Positions 1-7,571 of a DNA stretch of 34,109 nucleotides are shown here, in pieces. The notes below the pieces were generated by a model. That model did no database searches and was not told where the DNA came from. It saw only the letters and a list, made by a program, of their open reading frames with translations. Every line of letters begins with the position of its first letter. The stretch's first letter is position 1. Where the stretch lies: assembly GCF_003949795.1 (NCBI RefSeq), contig NZ_RPRY01000041.1, positions 1-34,109 of the forward strand. The letters run 5' to 3'. The translations under genes were made by a program, and so were the position numbers. This DNA comes from Streptomyces sp. WAC06614 (GTDB lineage: Bacteria; Actinomycetota; Actinomycetes; Streptomycetales; Streptomycetaceae).

Positions 1-298
1 GGTAGGGGTAGAGGACGTAGCCCTCGAACAGGACGGCGTCGGCCACCTGGCGGGCGTGCGCGAACGGGACCATGGCGCCGTCCCCGACCCCGCCACCGGC
101 ACGGTCGCGCACGGCCGCCCGGTGGCCGGCGCCCCCCTCGTCCCGGGCCACGTCCCCCACCCCTACCGGGCCTCCTCCCCCAAGCACACGGCTCCGCGCC
201 AGCTCGGGCCGTCCCCGACGCCGCCACGGACCCGTTCGCGCACGCCCGCCAGGTGGCCGACGCCGTCCTGTTCGAGGGCTACGTCCTCTACCCCTACC
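1..298. repeat. Inverted repeat at the window edge (arms 1-68 and 231-298)
   Basis: The reverse complement of bases 1-68 is identical to bases 231-298, which lie in the 5' coding part of the first gene. Beyond the perfect arms, similarity continues with a few mismatches to about base 84. Exact 68-base identity on opposite strands around a 162-base spacer is not expected by chance. It may be a fold-back artefact at the end of a sequence or read, or a real inverted duplication. The arm at 1-68 carries no gene of its own. Confidence 0.9.
80..207 (+). repeat. Decayed direct copy of the first gene's 5' end
   Basis: Bases 80-207 align without gaps to 211-338 with many substitutions. Translated in its own frame, the copy reads VPDPATGTVAHGRPV, against VPDAATDPFAHARQV in the downstream gene, and both later contain PYRASS. 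The copies are 131 bases apart, so they are not in the same frame and the upstream one cannot supply the start of the intact gene. It is a degenerate partial duplication or a corrupted sequence. Confidence 0.75.
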
Positions 299-1659
299 GG
301 GCCTCGTCCGCCAAGAACCGGCTGCGCTGGCAGTTCGGCGTCCTCGTGCCCCCCGCCTGGGGGCCCGCGCACGGCGAGCACTCCGCCAGCCGGACCGAGC
401 TCCTCATGGAGCCGCGCGGCCCCGCCGAACTCACCGTGGAGCTCCGCTTCCTGCACGCCCTGCGGCGCACCGTCCAGCAGGCCGGCCCCGACGGGCGCCT
501 CGCCGACACCCCCGCGCTGCACCTGCCCGACCGGGTCCTGGTGCCCTGGGACGAGGCCACCGAGGAACGGGCCACCTTCCGGGTCCCCGTCGCGGACCTG
601 GCGGGCGAGGGCCTGGCCCTGCCCTTCGCCCGGCCGGCGCGCGAGGAGTACGAGAAGGTCGTCGACGACACGGGCCGCACCGTCGGCCGCCTGGTCCGGC
701 GCGGCGCACCGGTGGAGGGCGTCCTGCGCCTGCGCACCACCGCACTCGACCTCCCCTACCGGGCCTTCCGGCTCACCGCGGAGGCCGAGAACACCAGCGA
801 CTGGCACCCCGGGGGCGCCGACGAGGCAGCCGACCGGGACGCGGCCCTGCCCCGTTCCCTGGTCGCCGCGCACCTGCTGCTGTCCCTGGACCGGGGCTCG
901 TTCGTGTCCATGACCGAGCCTCCCGAGTGGGCCCGCCACGAGGTCGCCGCCTGCGAGAACCGGCACACCTGGCCGGTGCTCGCCGGCGGACCGGGCCGCG
1001 CCGACGTAGTGCTGTCCTCGCCGATCATCCTGGAGGACCATCCCGCGATCGCGCCCGAGAGCGCCGGCGCCATGTACGACGCCACCGAGATCGACGAGAT
1101 CCTGGCGCTGCGCACGGCGGCCCTGACGGATCAGGAGAAGCGCGAGGCGCGCGGTACGGACGCCCGCGCGGCCGCCGTGGTGGACCTCGCCGACTCGATG
1201 CCGGCCGAGGTGCTGGAACGGCTGCACGGCGCGGTGCGCTCGCTGCGCGAGATCACCGGCGAGGTGGCGCCGCCGGCCGGAGCCGGGCCGGGCGGACCGG
1301 ACGGATCCGGCGGACCGCCGGAAGCGGGCGGTCCGGAGTCGCTGTTCCGCCCCGACACCCCCTGGTGGGACCCGGCCGGCGCGGACCCCGCCGGCCCGCC
1401 GCCCGAGCATGTCCAGGTCGACGGGGTGCCGGTCGGCCCCGGCAGCCGGGTCCTGCTGCGGCCCGGGTTGCGCCGCACCGACGCCCAGGACCTGTTCCTC
1501 CAGGGCCGCACCGCCCTCGTGGAGGCCGTCCTGCACGACGTGGACGGCGGCGTGCACCTGGCCGTCACCGTGGAGGGCGACCCGGGCGCCGACATCCGGC
1601 GCGAACAGGGCCGCTTCCTGTACTTCCAGCCCGACGAACTCAGCCCCGTGGAGGCCTAG
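253..1659 (+). CDS. Conserved protein of unknown function in a hydrogenase maturation cluster (5' end uncertain)
   Basis: I do not recognise a named domain. The 468-residue product is soluble, with no signal peptide or membrane helix. It has a large N-terminal part with many beta-prone stretches, an acidic/alanine-rich middle, a Gly/Pro/Ser linker near residues 340-390, and a C-terminal segment of about 80 residues that looks like a small beta domain (PVGPGSRVLLRPG, then RFLYFQPDEL). Its stop codon directly abuts the ATG of the maturation protease, so it is the first visible gene of the hydrogenase accessory operon and probably serves that enzyme. GTG at 253 is the first usable start. The coding similarity seen in the upstream copy begins at 211, and no ATG, GTG or TTG lies in frame between 73 and 211. 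The true start is therefore probably missing because of the rearranged sequence at the window edge. Confidence 0.75.
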   Translation: MADAVLFEGYVLYPYRASSAKNRLRWQFGVLVPPAWGPAHGEHSASRTELLMEPRGPAELTVELRFLHALRRTVQQAGPDGRLADTPALHLPDRVLVPWDEATEERATFRVPVADLAGEGLALPFARPAREEYEKVVDDTGRTVGRLVRRGAPVEGVLRLRTTALDLPYRAFRLTAEAENTSDWHPGGADEAADRDAALPRSLVAAHLLLSLDRGSFVSMTEPPEWARHEVAACENRHTWPVLAGGPGRADVVLSSPIILEDHPAIAPESAGAMYDATEIDEILALRTAALTDQEKREARGTDARAAAVVDLADSMPAEVLERLHGAVRSLREITGEVAPPAGAGPGGPDGSGGPPEAGGPESLFRPDTPWWDPAGADPAGPPPEHVQVDGVPVGPGSRVLLRPGLRRTDAQDLFLQGRTALVEAVLHDVDGGVHLAVTVEGDPGADIRREQGRFLYFQPDELSPVEA

Positions 1660-2199
1660 ATGAGCGGTGCCGTCCTGGTCGCCGGGATCGGGAACGTGTT
1701 CCTGGGGGACGACGGCTTCGGCGTGGAGACCGTACGGCAGCTCGCCGGCTGCGCCCTGCCCGACGGAGTCGAGGCCGTCGACTTCGGTGTCCGCGGGGTC
1801 CACCTCGCGTACCAACTGCTCGACGGGTACGACACCGCCGTCCTGGTCGACGCCACCGCCCGCGGCGGCGCCCCCGGCACCCTGTACGTGATCGACGCCG
1901 GCACGCCCGCCCCCGATCCCGTCGGGCCCGGCGGGGCGGCCCCGCTCGACGGCCACCAGATGACCCCGGACACGGTGCTCGCCCTGCTGGACACGTTGTG
2001 CGCCGGCACCGGTGGCACCCCGCCGCGGCAGGTGCTCGTGGTCGGCTGCGAACCCGCCGCCACCGAGGAGGGCATGGGGCTGAGCGCCCCCGTGGCCGCC
2101 GCGGTGCCGGAAGCCGTACGGCTGCTCCTGGAGCTGGTCCGGGACCTGGCCGCCGAGGACCCGGACGGACGCAGCCGCGCCGTCCTCCCCCAGAGGTGA
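1660..2199 (+). CDS. [NiFe]-hydrogenase maturation protease (peptidase M52, HyaD/HybD family)
   Basis: Proteases of this family bind the nickel of the assembled active site and clip the C-terminal tail of the hydrogenase large subunit, the last maturation step. The 179-residue length is typical. The N-terminal GIGNVFLGDDGFG block (residues 9-21) is the family signature. D17, D64 (in LVDA) and H99 (in DGHQM) sit where the nickel ligands of E. coli HybD (Glu16, Asp62, His93) are expected, with Asp replacing the first Glu, as in many homologues. The ATG follows the previous gene's TAG with no gap, so translation is probably coupled. The protein should act in the cytoplasm on a large subunit encoded outside this window. 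Confidence 0.92.
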   Translation: MSGAVLVAGIGNVFLGDDGFGVETVRQLAGCALPDGVEAVDFGVRGVHLAYQLLDGYDTAVLVDATARGGAPGTLYVIDAGTPAPDPVGPGGAAPLDGHQMTPDTVLALLDTLCAGTGGTPPRQVLVVGCEPAATEEGMGLSAPVAAAVPEAVRLLLELVRDLAAEDPDGRSRAVLPQR

Positions 2200-2209
2200 G
2201 GAGACCCAC

Positions 2210-2314
2210 GTGAAGAAGGCCATTGTCGGGGGCGTGTTCGCGGCGTCCGTCGCCGCCGTGCTGGCGCGGCTGTTCCCCGACGTCCGTCGCTACCTGCACA
2301 TGCGCAGGATCTGA
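2210..2314 (+). CDS. 34-residue hydrophobic/basic peptide in the hydrogenase operon (DUF6893-like)
   Basis: A short frame begins at GTG 2210 with a good ribosome binding site (gaggag, 2198-2203), ten bases after the protease stop codon. The product starts VKKAIVGGVFAASVAAVLAR and ends LHMRRI. It is an Ala/Val/Gly hydrophobic helix followed by an Arg-rich tail, so it could be a single-pass membrane peptide with a positive C-terminus. Very small proteins of this kind are, to my knowledge, annotated in hydrogenase clusters of Streptomyces (DUF6893), but that family assignment comes from memory. Its position in a tight operon and its ribosome binding site support a real gene. Its function is unknown; anchoring or stabilising the hydrogenase is a guess. 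Confidence 0.65.
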   Translation: MKKAIVGGVFAASVAAVLARLFPDVRRYLHMRRI

Positions 2315-2332
2315 CGGCCGTGCCGTGCGCCG

Positions 2333-2361
2333 TTCACGCCCCCTGCCGAATGGTCTAAGGG
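2333..2361 (+). promoter_or_regulatory. Candidate promoter upstream of hypA
   Basis: TTCACG (2333-2338) and TAAGGG (2356-2361) are separated by 17 bases in the 125-base gap before hypA. This gap is the only sizeable break in the accessory operon. The boxes match the housekeeping consensus only partly, so this is a weak prediction that hypABFCDE can be transcribed separately. Confidence 0.3.
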
Positions 2362-2400
2362 CGGACGGCGCGGCGGCGAGCCCCGGCCGGACGACCCGTC

Positions 2401-2427
2401 CCTGCCGCTGTAATGAGCCGCGGCAGG
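2401..2427 (+). other. Hairpin in the hypA leader
   Basis: CCTGCCGC (2401-2408) and GCGGCAGG (2420-2427) are perfectly complementary around an 11-base loop. The stem ends 12 bases before the hypA start codon and runs into its ribosome binding site region. No U-tract follows. It may be a processing or attenuation element, or simply a GC-rich coincidence. Confidence 0.4.
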
Positions 2428-2439
2428 ACGGAGAGTCCC

Positions 2440-2835
2440 ATGCACGAGATGTCGATCGCCATGTCCGTGGTGGATCAGGTGGAACACGCCGCGCGCGACG
2501 GCGGCGCACACGCGGTGCGCGAGGTCCGGCTCCAGGTGGGCGCGCTGGCGGGCGTGGTGCCCGACGCACTCGCCTTCTGCTTCGAACTGGCCTGCACCGG
2601 CACGCTCCTGGAGGGCGCGGCCCTGGTCACCACCCCGGTCCCGGCACGGGCGCACTGCACCGGCTGCTCCACCGACTGGGCCGTGGGCATGCCGCCCGAC
2701 CTGTGCTGCCCGGGCTGCGGTTCGGCCACCGGGACGGAGCTGCGGTCCGGTCGTGAACTCCGGATCGAGAGCGTGACCTGGGACGACGGACCCGTGTGCG
2801 TGCCTGCCGGCGAACCGATCCCCGAGGAGCGCTGA
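2440..2835 (+). CDS. hypA: Hydrogenase nickel incorporation protein HypA
   Basis: HypA is the zinc-containing metallochaperone that, with HypB, delivers nickel to the hydrogenase large subunit. The 131-residue product starts MHEMSIAMSV, the hallmark HypA N-terminus whose His2 ligates nickel. The structural zinc site is visible as CTGC (C73, C76) and CPGC (C90, C93). ATG at 2440 was preferred over the in-frame ATG at 2413 because it gives the canonical N-terminus and has a purine-rich ribosome binding site (ggacggagag) just upstream. hypB follows after three bases, so the two partners are made from the same transcript. Confidence 0.95.
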   Translation: MHEMSIAMSVVDQVEHAARDGGAHAVREVRLQVGALAGVVPDALAFCFELACTGTLLEGAALVTTPVPARAHCTGCSTDWAVGMPPDLCCPGCGSATGTELRSGRELRIESVTWDDGPVCVPAGEPIPEER

Positions 2836-2838
2836 AGC

Positions 2839-3738
2839 ATGTGCCGAGAGGTCGATCTGAAGCAGGCGGTGCTCGCCAAGAACGACGGGGCCGCGCACGC
2901 ACTGCGCACCCGCCTCACCGCGGCGGGCGTCACCGTGGTCAACCTGCTGTCCAGCCCCGGCAGCGGCAAGACCGCACTGCTGGAACGGGAACTGGGTCTG
3001 GCCCGTGAGCGCGGGGTGCCCGCGGCGGCCCTGACCGCGGACCTGGCCACCGAGAACGACGCGGTCCGACTGGCCCGGTCCGGGCTGCCGGTCCGGCAGG
3101 TGCTCACGGACGGGCTGTGCCACATGGAGGCCGAGATGCTGGGCCGCCACCTGGACGGCTGGCTGCCGCCGGAGACCCGGCTGCTGTTCGTCGAGAACGT
3201 CGGCAACCTGGTCTGCCCGGCCTCCTACGACCTCGGCGAGAGTCTGCGGGTGGTGCTGGCCTCGGTGACCGAGGGCGAGGACAAGCCGCTGAAGTACCCG
3301 ACGGCCTTCGGGCTGGCCCAGCTCGTCGTCGTCACCAAGACCGACCTGGCCGGGCCGGCGGAGTTCGACGAGGCCGCGTTCCGTCGCCACGTGCAGCAGG
3401 TCAACCCCGGAGTGGAGGTGCTGCTCACCTCCGCCCGGCGCGGCACCGGGCTGGGCCTGCTGCTGGACCGGGCCTCGGCGGTGGGCGCGGGCGCGCCGGC
3501 GCACACGCCGGTCATGGCGGGCCCGGCCACTTCGCACGGCCACCACCACGGGCAGGGGCACCACCACGGCCACGGCCACGACCACGGTCTCCACAACCAC
3601 AACCACAACCACAACCACAACCACGACCACGACCACGGTCACCACCACGGCCACGGCCACGAGCACGACCACGAGCACGCCCCCGACCAGGATCCCGGCC
3701 CCGGTCGGTCCTCCCTGGCCGCGGCCGGTCCGCGCTGA
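2839..3738 (+). CDS. hypB: Hydrogenase nickel incorporation GTPase HypB with a C-terminal histidine-rich tail
   Basis: HypB is the GTPase that drives nickel insertion together with HypA. Visible features in the 299-residue protein are the P-loop SSPGSGKT (38-45), the nucleotide-dependent metal site C94-H95 in GLCHMEAEM, the ENVGNLVCPASYDLGE block with C126, and TKTD (166-169) as the guanine-recognition motif. Two things are unusual. First, the histidine-rich region normally found near the N-terminus is at the extreme C-terminus, with 26 His among residues 233-280, in HG, HN, HD and HE alternations. Second, the N-terminus is MCREVD, so only one Cys of the CxxCGC nickel site known from E. coli HypB remains. 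The tail probably stores or buffers nickel. hypA lies three bases upstream and hypF starts 15 bases downstream. Confidence 0.95.
   Translation: MCREVDLKQAVLAKNDGAAHALRTRLTAAGVTVVNLLSSPGSGKTALLERELGLARERGVPAAALTADLATENDAVRLARSGLPVRQVLTDGLCHMEAEMLGRHLDGWLPPETRLLFVENVGNLVCPASYDLGESLRVVLASVTEGEDKPLKYPTAFGLAQLVVVTKTDLAGPAEFDEAAFRRHVQQVNPGVEVLLTSARRGTGLGLLLDRASAVGAGAPAHTPVMAGPATSHGHHHGQGHHHGHGHDHGLHNHNHNHNHNHDHDHGHHHGHGHEHDHEHAPDQDPGPGRSSLAAAGPR
3591..3634 (+). repeat. Hexanucleotide microsatellite inside hypB
   Basis: A run of aaccac units grading into gaccac units encodes the alternating His-Asn and His-Asp part of the HypB tail. The unit is six bases, so slippage would change tail length by two residues and keep the frame. 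Confidence 0.8.
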
Positions 3739-3752
3739 CGGCCGGTCCGCCG

Positions 3753-6158
3753 ATGGAGTCGGTCGAGCGCCGCCGCGTCACCGTGCGCGGCGTCGTGCAG
3801 GGCGTGGGGTTCCGCCCGTACGTGTACACCCGCGCCACCGCCCTCGGGCTGGCCGGGCACGTCACCAACACCCCCGAGGGCGTGGTCGCCGAGGTGGAGG
3901 GCCCGGCCGCGGCCGTGCGGGAGTTCTGCGCCCGGCTCGCCGCCGACGCGCCCCCGCTGGCCGTGGTCGACGCCGTCGACCACCACCCGGTACCGGCGGC
4001 CGGTACCGGCGGGTTCACCATCGTGGCCTCCCGCACCGAGGGCGCGGCCCGCACCCTGGTCTCCCCGGACACCGCCACCTGCGCCGACTGCCTGGCCGAG
4101 CTGGCCGACCCGGCCGACCGGCGCCACCGGCACCCGTTCATCACCTGCACCCACTGCGGCCCACGGTTCACGATCGTCACCGCGCTGCCCTACGACCGGG
4201 CGCACACCACCATGGCCGGCTTCCCCCTGTGCCCCGACTGCGCCCGGGAGTACGCCGACCCGGCCGACCGGAGGTTCCACGCCCAGCCCGTCGCCTGCCC
4301 GGCGTGCGGGCCCCGACTGCGGCTGCTGACCGGCCGGCCCCCGCGCGAGCACCCCGCCCCGGACCCGATCACCGAGGCCCGCCGGCTGCTCGCCGCCGGC
4401 GCGGTCCTCGCGGTGAAGGGGCTCGGCGGCTACCACCTGGCCTGCGACGCCACCCGGGCCGACACGGTGGCGGAGCTGCGCCGCCGCAAGGGCCGCGGGG
4501 ACAAGCCGTTCGCGCTGATGGCCCCGGACCTCGCGGCCGTGGAGCGGCTGGCCCACGTCGGGGCCGAGGAACGGGCGCTGCTGACCGGCGCCGACCGGCC
4601 GGTGGTCCTGCTGCGGCGGCGCGCCGGGGACACGGTGGGCGAGGTCGCCGAGGCGGTCGCGCCCCGCTGCCCCGACCTGGGCTTCATGCTGCCCTACACC
4701 CCCGTGCACCACCTGCTCCTCGGGCTGCCCGGTGACCCGCCCGGGCCCCGGCTGCTCGTGATGACCAGCGCCAACCTCTCCGGCGAACCGATCGTCACCG
4801 ACGACACCGAGGCCCTGGAACGGCTGGCCGGTATCGCCGACGCCTGGCTCACCCACGACCGGGCCGTCCACGTGCCCTGCGACGACTCCGTGGTCCGGAT
4901 CTGCGACGGCGCGCCGCTGCTGGTCCGCCGCTCCCGCGGCCACGCACCGCTGCCGCTCACCCTGCCCCTGCCCGTGCCGCCGACCCTGGCGACCGGCGGG
5001 GACCTGAAGAACGCCTTCTGCCTCGGCCGCGACCGGCAGGCCTGGCTGTCCGCGCACATCGGCGACATGGACTCGCTGGCCACCCAGACCGCCTACGAAC
5101 GGGCCGAACGCCAACTGGAGTCCATCACCGGCGTCACGCCCGCCCTGCTCGCCACCGACCGGCACCCCGGCTACCGCACCGCCCGCTGGGCCCACCGGAC
5201 CGCGGCCGGCCGCCCGGTGCACCGGGTCCAGCACCACCACGCCCACATCGCCTCGGCGATGGCCGAACACGGCCTGGACGGCAGCGCACCCGTCATCGGC
5301 ATCGCCTTCGACGGCACCGGCTACGGCGACGACGGGGCCGTGTGGGGCGGCGAGGTCCTGCTGGCGGACTACCGCGGCTACCGGCGCTTCGCCCACCTGG
5401 GATACGTCCCGCTGCCCGGCGGTGACGCGGCCGTCCGCCGTCCGTACCGGATGGCGCTGGCGCACCTGTGGGCGGCGGGCGAGGCCTGGGACCCCGGGCT
5501 GCCGTGCACGGACGCCTGCCCGGACGACGAGCGGGCCGTCCTGCGCCGTCAGCTCGAACGCCACCTCAACTGCGCCCCGACCTCCAGCATGGGCCGGCTG
5601 TTCGACGCGGTGTCCTCCCTGGCCGGTGTCTGCCACGTCGCCGGCTACGAGGCCCAGGCCGCGGTCGAGCTGGAGGCGGCGGCGCTCGCCGCCGGGGACA
5701 CGGCCGGCCCGGGCTACCGGTTCGCCCTGCGGCAGGGGAGCGGCGCGGACGCGGACCTCGCGTCGTCCCCCGTGATCGCGGACCCCGGGCCGGTCCTCGC
5801 CGCCGTGGGGGCCGACGTACGGGCCGGGGCGACGGCGGCGGTGGTCGCGGCCCGGTTCCACACGGCGGTCGCCGAGCTCGTCGCCGACCTGAGCGCGGCC
5901 GCCCGGGCCCGGCACGGCCTGGACACCGTCGCCCTGACCGGCGGGGTGTTCGCCAACACCCTGCTGTCCGGGGCCTGCGCCCGGCTGCTGCGCGCGGACG
6001 GCTTCACCGTGCTGCGCCACCGGCAGGTCCCCCCGAACGACGGCGGGCTGGCCCTCGGCCAGCTGATGGTCGCGGCAGCCGCCGCGCAGCACGCGGACGC
6101 GCAACACCCACAGCGAGGAGGAGCCCATGTGCCTGGCGGTGCCCGGCAGAGTGATTGA
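3753..6158 (+). CDS. hypF: Carbamoyltransferase HypF
   Basis: HypF uses carbamoyl phosphate and ATP to make carbamoyl-adenylate and transfers the carbamoyl group to the C-terminal Cys of HypE, the first step in making the cyanide ligands of the active site. The 801-residue protein shows the standard order. There is an acylphosphatase domain (VRGVVQGVGFRPYVY at 11-25) and two zinc-finger pairs (CADC/CTHC and CPDC/CPAC, about residues 108-190). A YrdC-like domain follows (about 205-390), then a Kae1-like C-terminal half with the HHHAHIAS metal motif near residue 495. ATG at 3753 sits directly before the acylphosphatase domain; the frame is open further upstream but only over hypB. The last 32 bases overlap hypC, so the stop lies inside the next gene and translation of hypC is likely coupled. 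Confidence 0.95.
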   Translation: MESVERRRVTVRGVVQGVGFRPYVYTRATALGLAGHVTNTPEGVVAEVEGPAAAVREFCARLAADAPPLAVVDAVDHHPVPAAGTGGFTIVASRTEGAARTLVSPDTATCADCLAELADPADRRHRHPFITCTHCGPRFTIVTALPYDRAHTTMAGFPLCPDCAREYADPADRRFHAQPVACPACGPRLRLLTGRPPREHPAPDPITEARRLLAAGAVLAVKGLGGYHLACDATRADTVAELRRRKGRGDKPFALMAPDLAAVERLAHVGAEERALLTGADRPVVLLRRRAGDTVGEVAEAVAPRCPDLGFMLPYTPVHHLLLGLPGDPPGPRLLVMTSANLSGEPIVTDDTEALERLAGIADAWLTHDRAVHVPCDDSVVRICDGAPLLVRRSRGHAPLPLTLPLPVPPTLATGGDLKNAFCLGRDRQAWLSAHIGDMDSLATQTAYERAERQLESITGVTPALLATDRHPGYRTARWAHRTAAGRPVHRVQHHHAHIASAMAEHGLDGSAPVIGIAFDGTGYGDDGAVWGGEVLLADYRGYRRFAHLGYVPLPGGDAAVRRPYRMALAHLWAAGEAWDPGLPCTDACPDDERAVLRRQLERHLNCAPTSSMGRLFDAVSSLAGVCHVAGYEAQAAVELEAAALAAGDTAGPGYRFALRQGSGADADLASSPVIADPGPVLAAVGADVRAGATAAVVAARFHTAVAELVADLSAAARARHGLDTVALTGGVFANTLLSGACARLLRADGFTVLRHRQVPPNDGGLALGQLMVAAAAAQHADAQHPQRGGAHVPGGARQSD

Positions 6159-6393
6159 CATCGGCGAGCGGGACGGGACCCGCATGGCCACCGTGGACTT
6201 CGGCGGGGTGGTCAAGGAGGTCTGCCTGGAGTACCTGCCGGACCTCCAGGTCGGCGAGTACGCCATCGTGCACGTCGGCTTCGCCCTCCAGCGGCTCGAC
6301 GAGGCCTCGGCGCTCAGGACCCTGGAGCTGTTCGAGGAACTCGGCATGCTGCAGGAGGAGTTCGGCGACCCCTGGGAGGCGGCGCAGCGATGA
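6127..6393 (+). CDS. hypC: Hydrogenase assembly chaperone HypC
   Basis: HypC is the small chaperone that partners HypD in building the Fe(CN)2CO unit and then carries it to the large subunit precursor. The 88-residue product begins MCLAVPGRV, the family signature, with Cys2 as the essential thiol. A good ribosome binding site (gcgaggagga) precedes the ATG, inside the 3' end of hypF. It overlaps hypD by four bases (ATGA), consistent with tight stoichiometry between the two partners. Confidence 0.96.
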   Translation: MCLAVPGRVIDIGERDGTRMATVDFGGVVKEVCLEYLPDLQVGEYAIVHVGFALQRLDEASALRTLELFEELGMLQEEFGDPWEAAQR

Positions 6394-7571
6394 AGTACAT
6401 CGAGGAGTTCCAGGACCCGGGCCTCGCCCGCAAGCTGCTGGACGACATCCGGGCCACCGTCACCCGGCCGTGGGCGCTGATGGAGGTGTGCGGCGGGCAG
6501 ACCCACACCATCATCCGGCACGGCATCGACCAACTCCTGCCCGACGAGATCGAGTTGATCCACGGGCCGGGATGCCCGGTCTGTGTCACCCCGCTGGAGG
6601 TCATCGACAAGGCCCTGGAGATCGCCTCCCGGCCCGAGGTGATCTTCTGCTCGTTCGGGGACATGCTCCGGGTGCCCGGCTCCGGCCGGGACCTGTTCCG
6701 GGTGCGCGGGGAGGGCGGCGACGTGCGGGTGGTGTACTCCCCGCTGGACGCCCTGAAGATCGCCCGGCAGAACCCGCACAAGGAGGTGGTGTTCTTCGGC
6801 ATCGGCTTCGAGACCACCGCCCCGCCCAACGCCATGACGGTGTACCAGGCCCAGCGCCTGGGCATTCCCAACTTCAGCCTGCTGGTCTCGCACGTGCGGG
6901 TGCCCCCGGCCATCGAGGCGATCATGTCCTCGCCGAGCTGCCGGGTGCAGGGCTTCCTCGCGGCCGGGCACGTGTGCAGCGTCATGGGCACGGCCGAGTA
7001 CCCCGAACTGGCCGAGCGGCACCGGGTGCCGATCGTGGTCACCGGCTTCGAACCGCTGGACATCCTGGAAGGCGTACGGCGGGCCGTACGGCAGCTCGAA
7101 CGCGGTGAGCACACCGTCGAGAACGCCTATGCACGGGCCGTGCGGCCCGAGGGGAACCCGGCCGCGTTGGCGATGCTGGACGACGTGTTCGAGGTGACCG
7201 ACCGGGCCTGGCGGGGGATCGGGGTGATCCCGGACAGCGGGTGGCGACTGTCCGAGCGGTACCGGGAGTTCGACGCCGAGCACCGGTTCTCGGTGACCGG
7301 GATCGCCACCCGGGAGCCGGCCGAGTGCCGCAGCGGCGAGGTGCTCCAGGGGCTGCTCAAACCGCACGAGTGCGAGGCGTTCGGCACGGTGTGCACCCCG
7401 CGCACCCCGCTGGGCGCCACGATGGTCTCCAGCGAAGGCGCCTGCGCGGCGTACTACCTCTACCGCCGCCTGGACCTCGCCGCACCACGGACGGCGGGCA
7501 CCGCAACCGGCACCACCACGGGCACCACCGGCACCGAGCCCACGACCCGGGAGGCGAGCCCCGTTGGCTGA
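6390..7571 (+). CDS. hypD: Hydrogenase formation protein HypD
   Basis: HypD is the [4Fe-4S] scaffold protein on which, with HypC, the Fe(CN)2CO group is assembled. The 393-residue sequence carries the diagnostic blocks [20 protein letters not shown] and GIGFETTAP. The C-terminal cysteine set follows in [25 protein letters not shown] and [10 protein letters not shown], which supplies the cluster ligands. The last 30 or so residues form a Thr/Gly/Ala-rich tail ([16 protein letters not shown]) that is not part of the known fold. Start and stop both overlap neighbours: 4 bases with hypC and 8 bases with hypE. Confidence 0.96.
   Translation: MKYIEEFQDPGLARKLLDDIRATVTRPWALMEVCGGQTHTIIRHGIDQLLPDEIELIHGPGCPVCVTPLEVIDKALEIASRPEVIFCSFGDMLRVPGSGRDLFRVRGEGGDVRVVYSPLDALKIARQNPHKEVVFFGIGFETTAPPNAMTVYQAQRLGIPNFSLLVSHVRVPPAIEAIMSSPSCRVQGFLAAGHVCSVMGTAEYPELAERHRVPIVVTGFEPLDILEGVRRAVRQLERGEHTVENAYARAVRPEGNPAALAMLDDVFEVTDRAWRGIGVIPDSGWRLSERYREFDAEHRFSVTGIATREPAECRSGEVLQGLLKPHECEAFGTVCTPRTPLGATMVSSEGACAAYYLYRRLDLAAPRTAGTATGTTTGTTGTEPTTREASPVG

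Noticed and set aside
72-2213. Long open frames on both strands across 1-2223 (for example 163-2223 minus)
   Set aside because: They are antisense or shifted shadows of high-GC coding DNA: Arg/Pro/Gly-rich composition, no family motifs, and they overlap genes with clear hydrogenase signatures.
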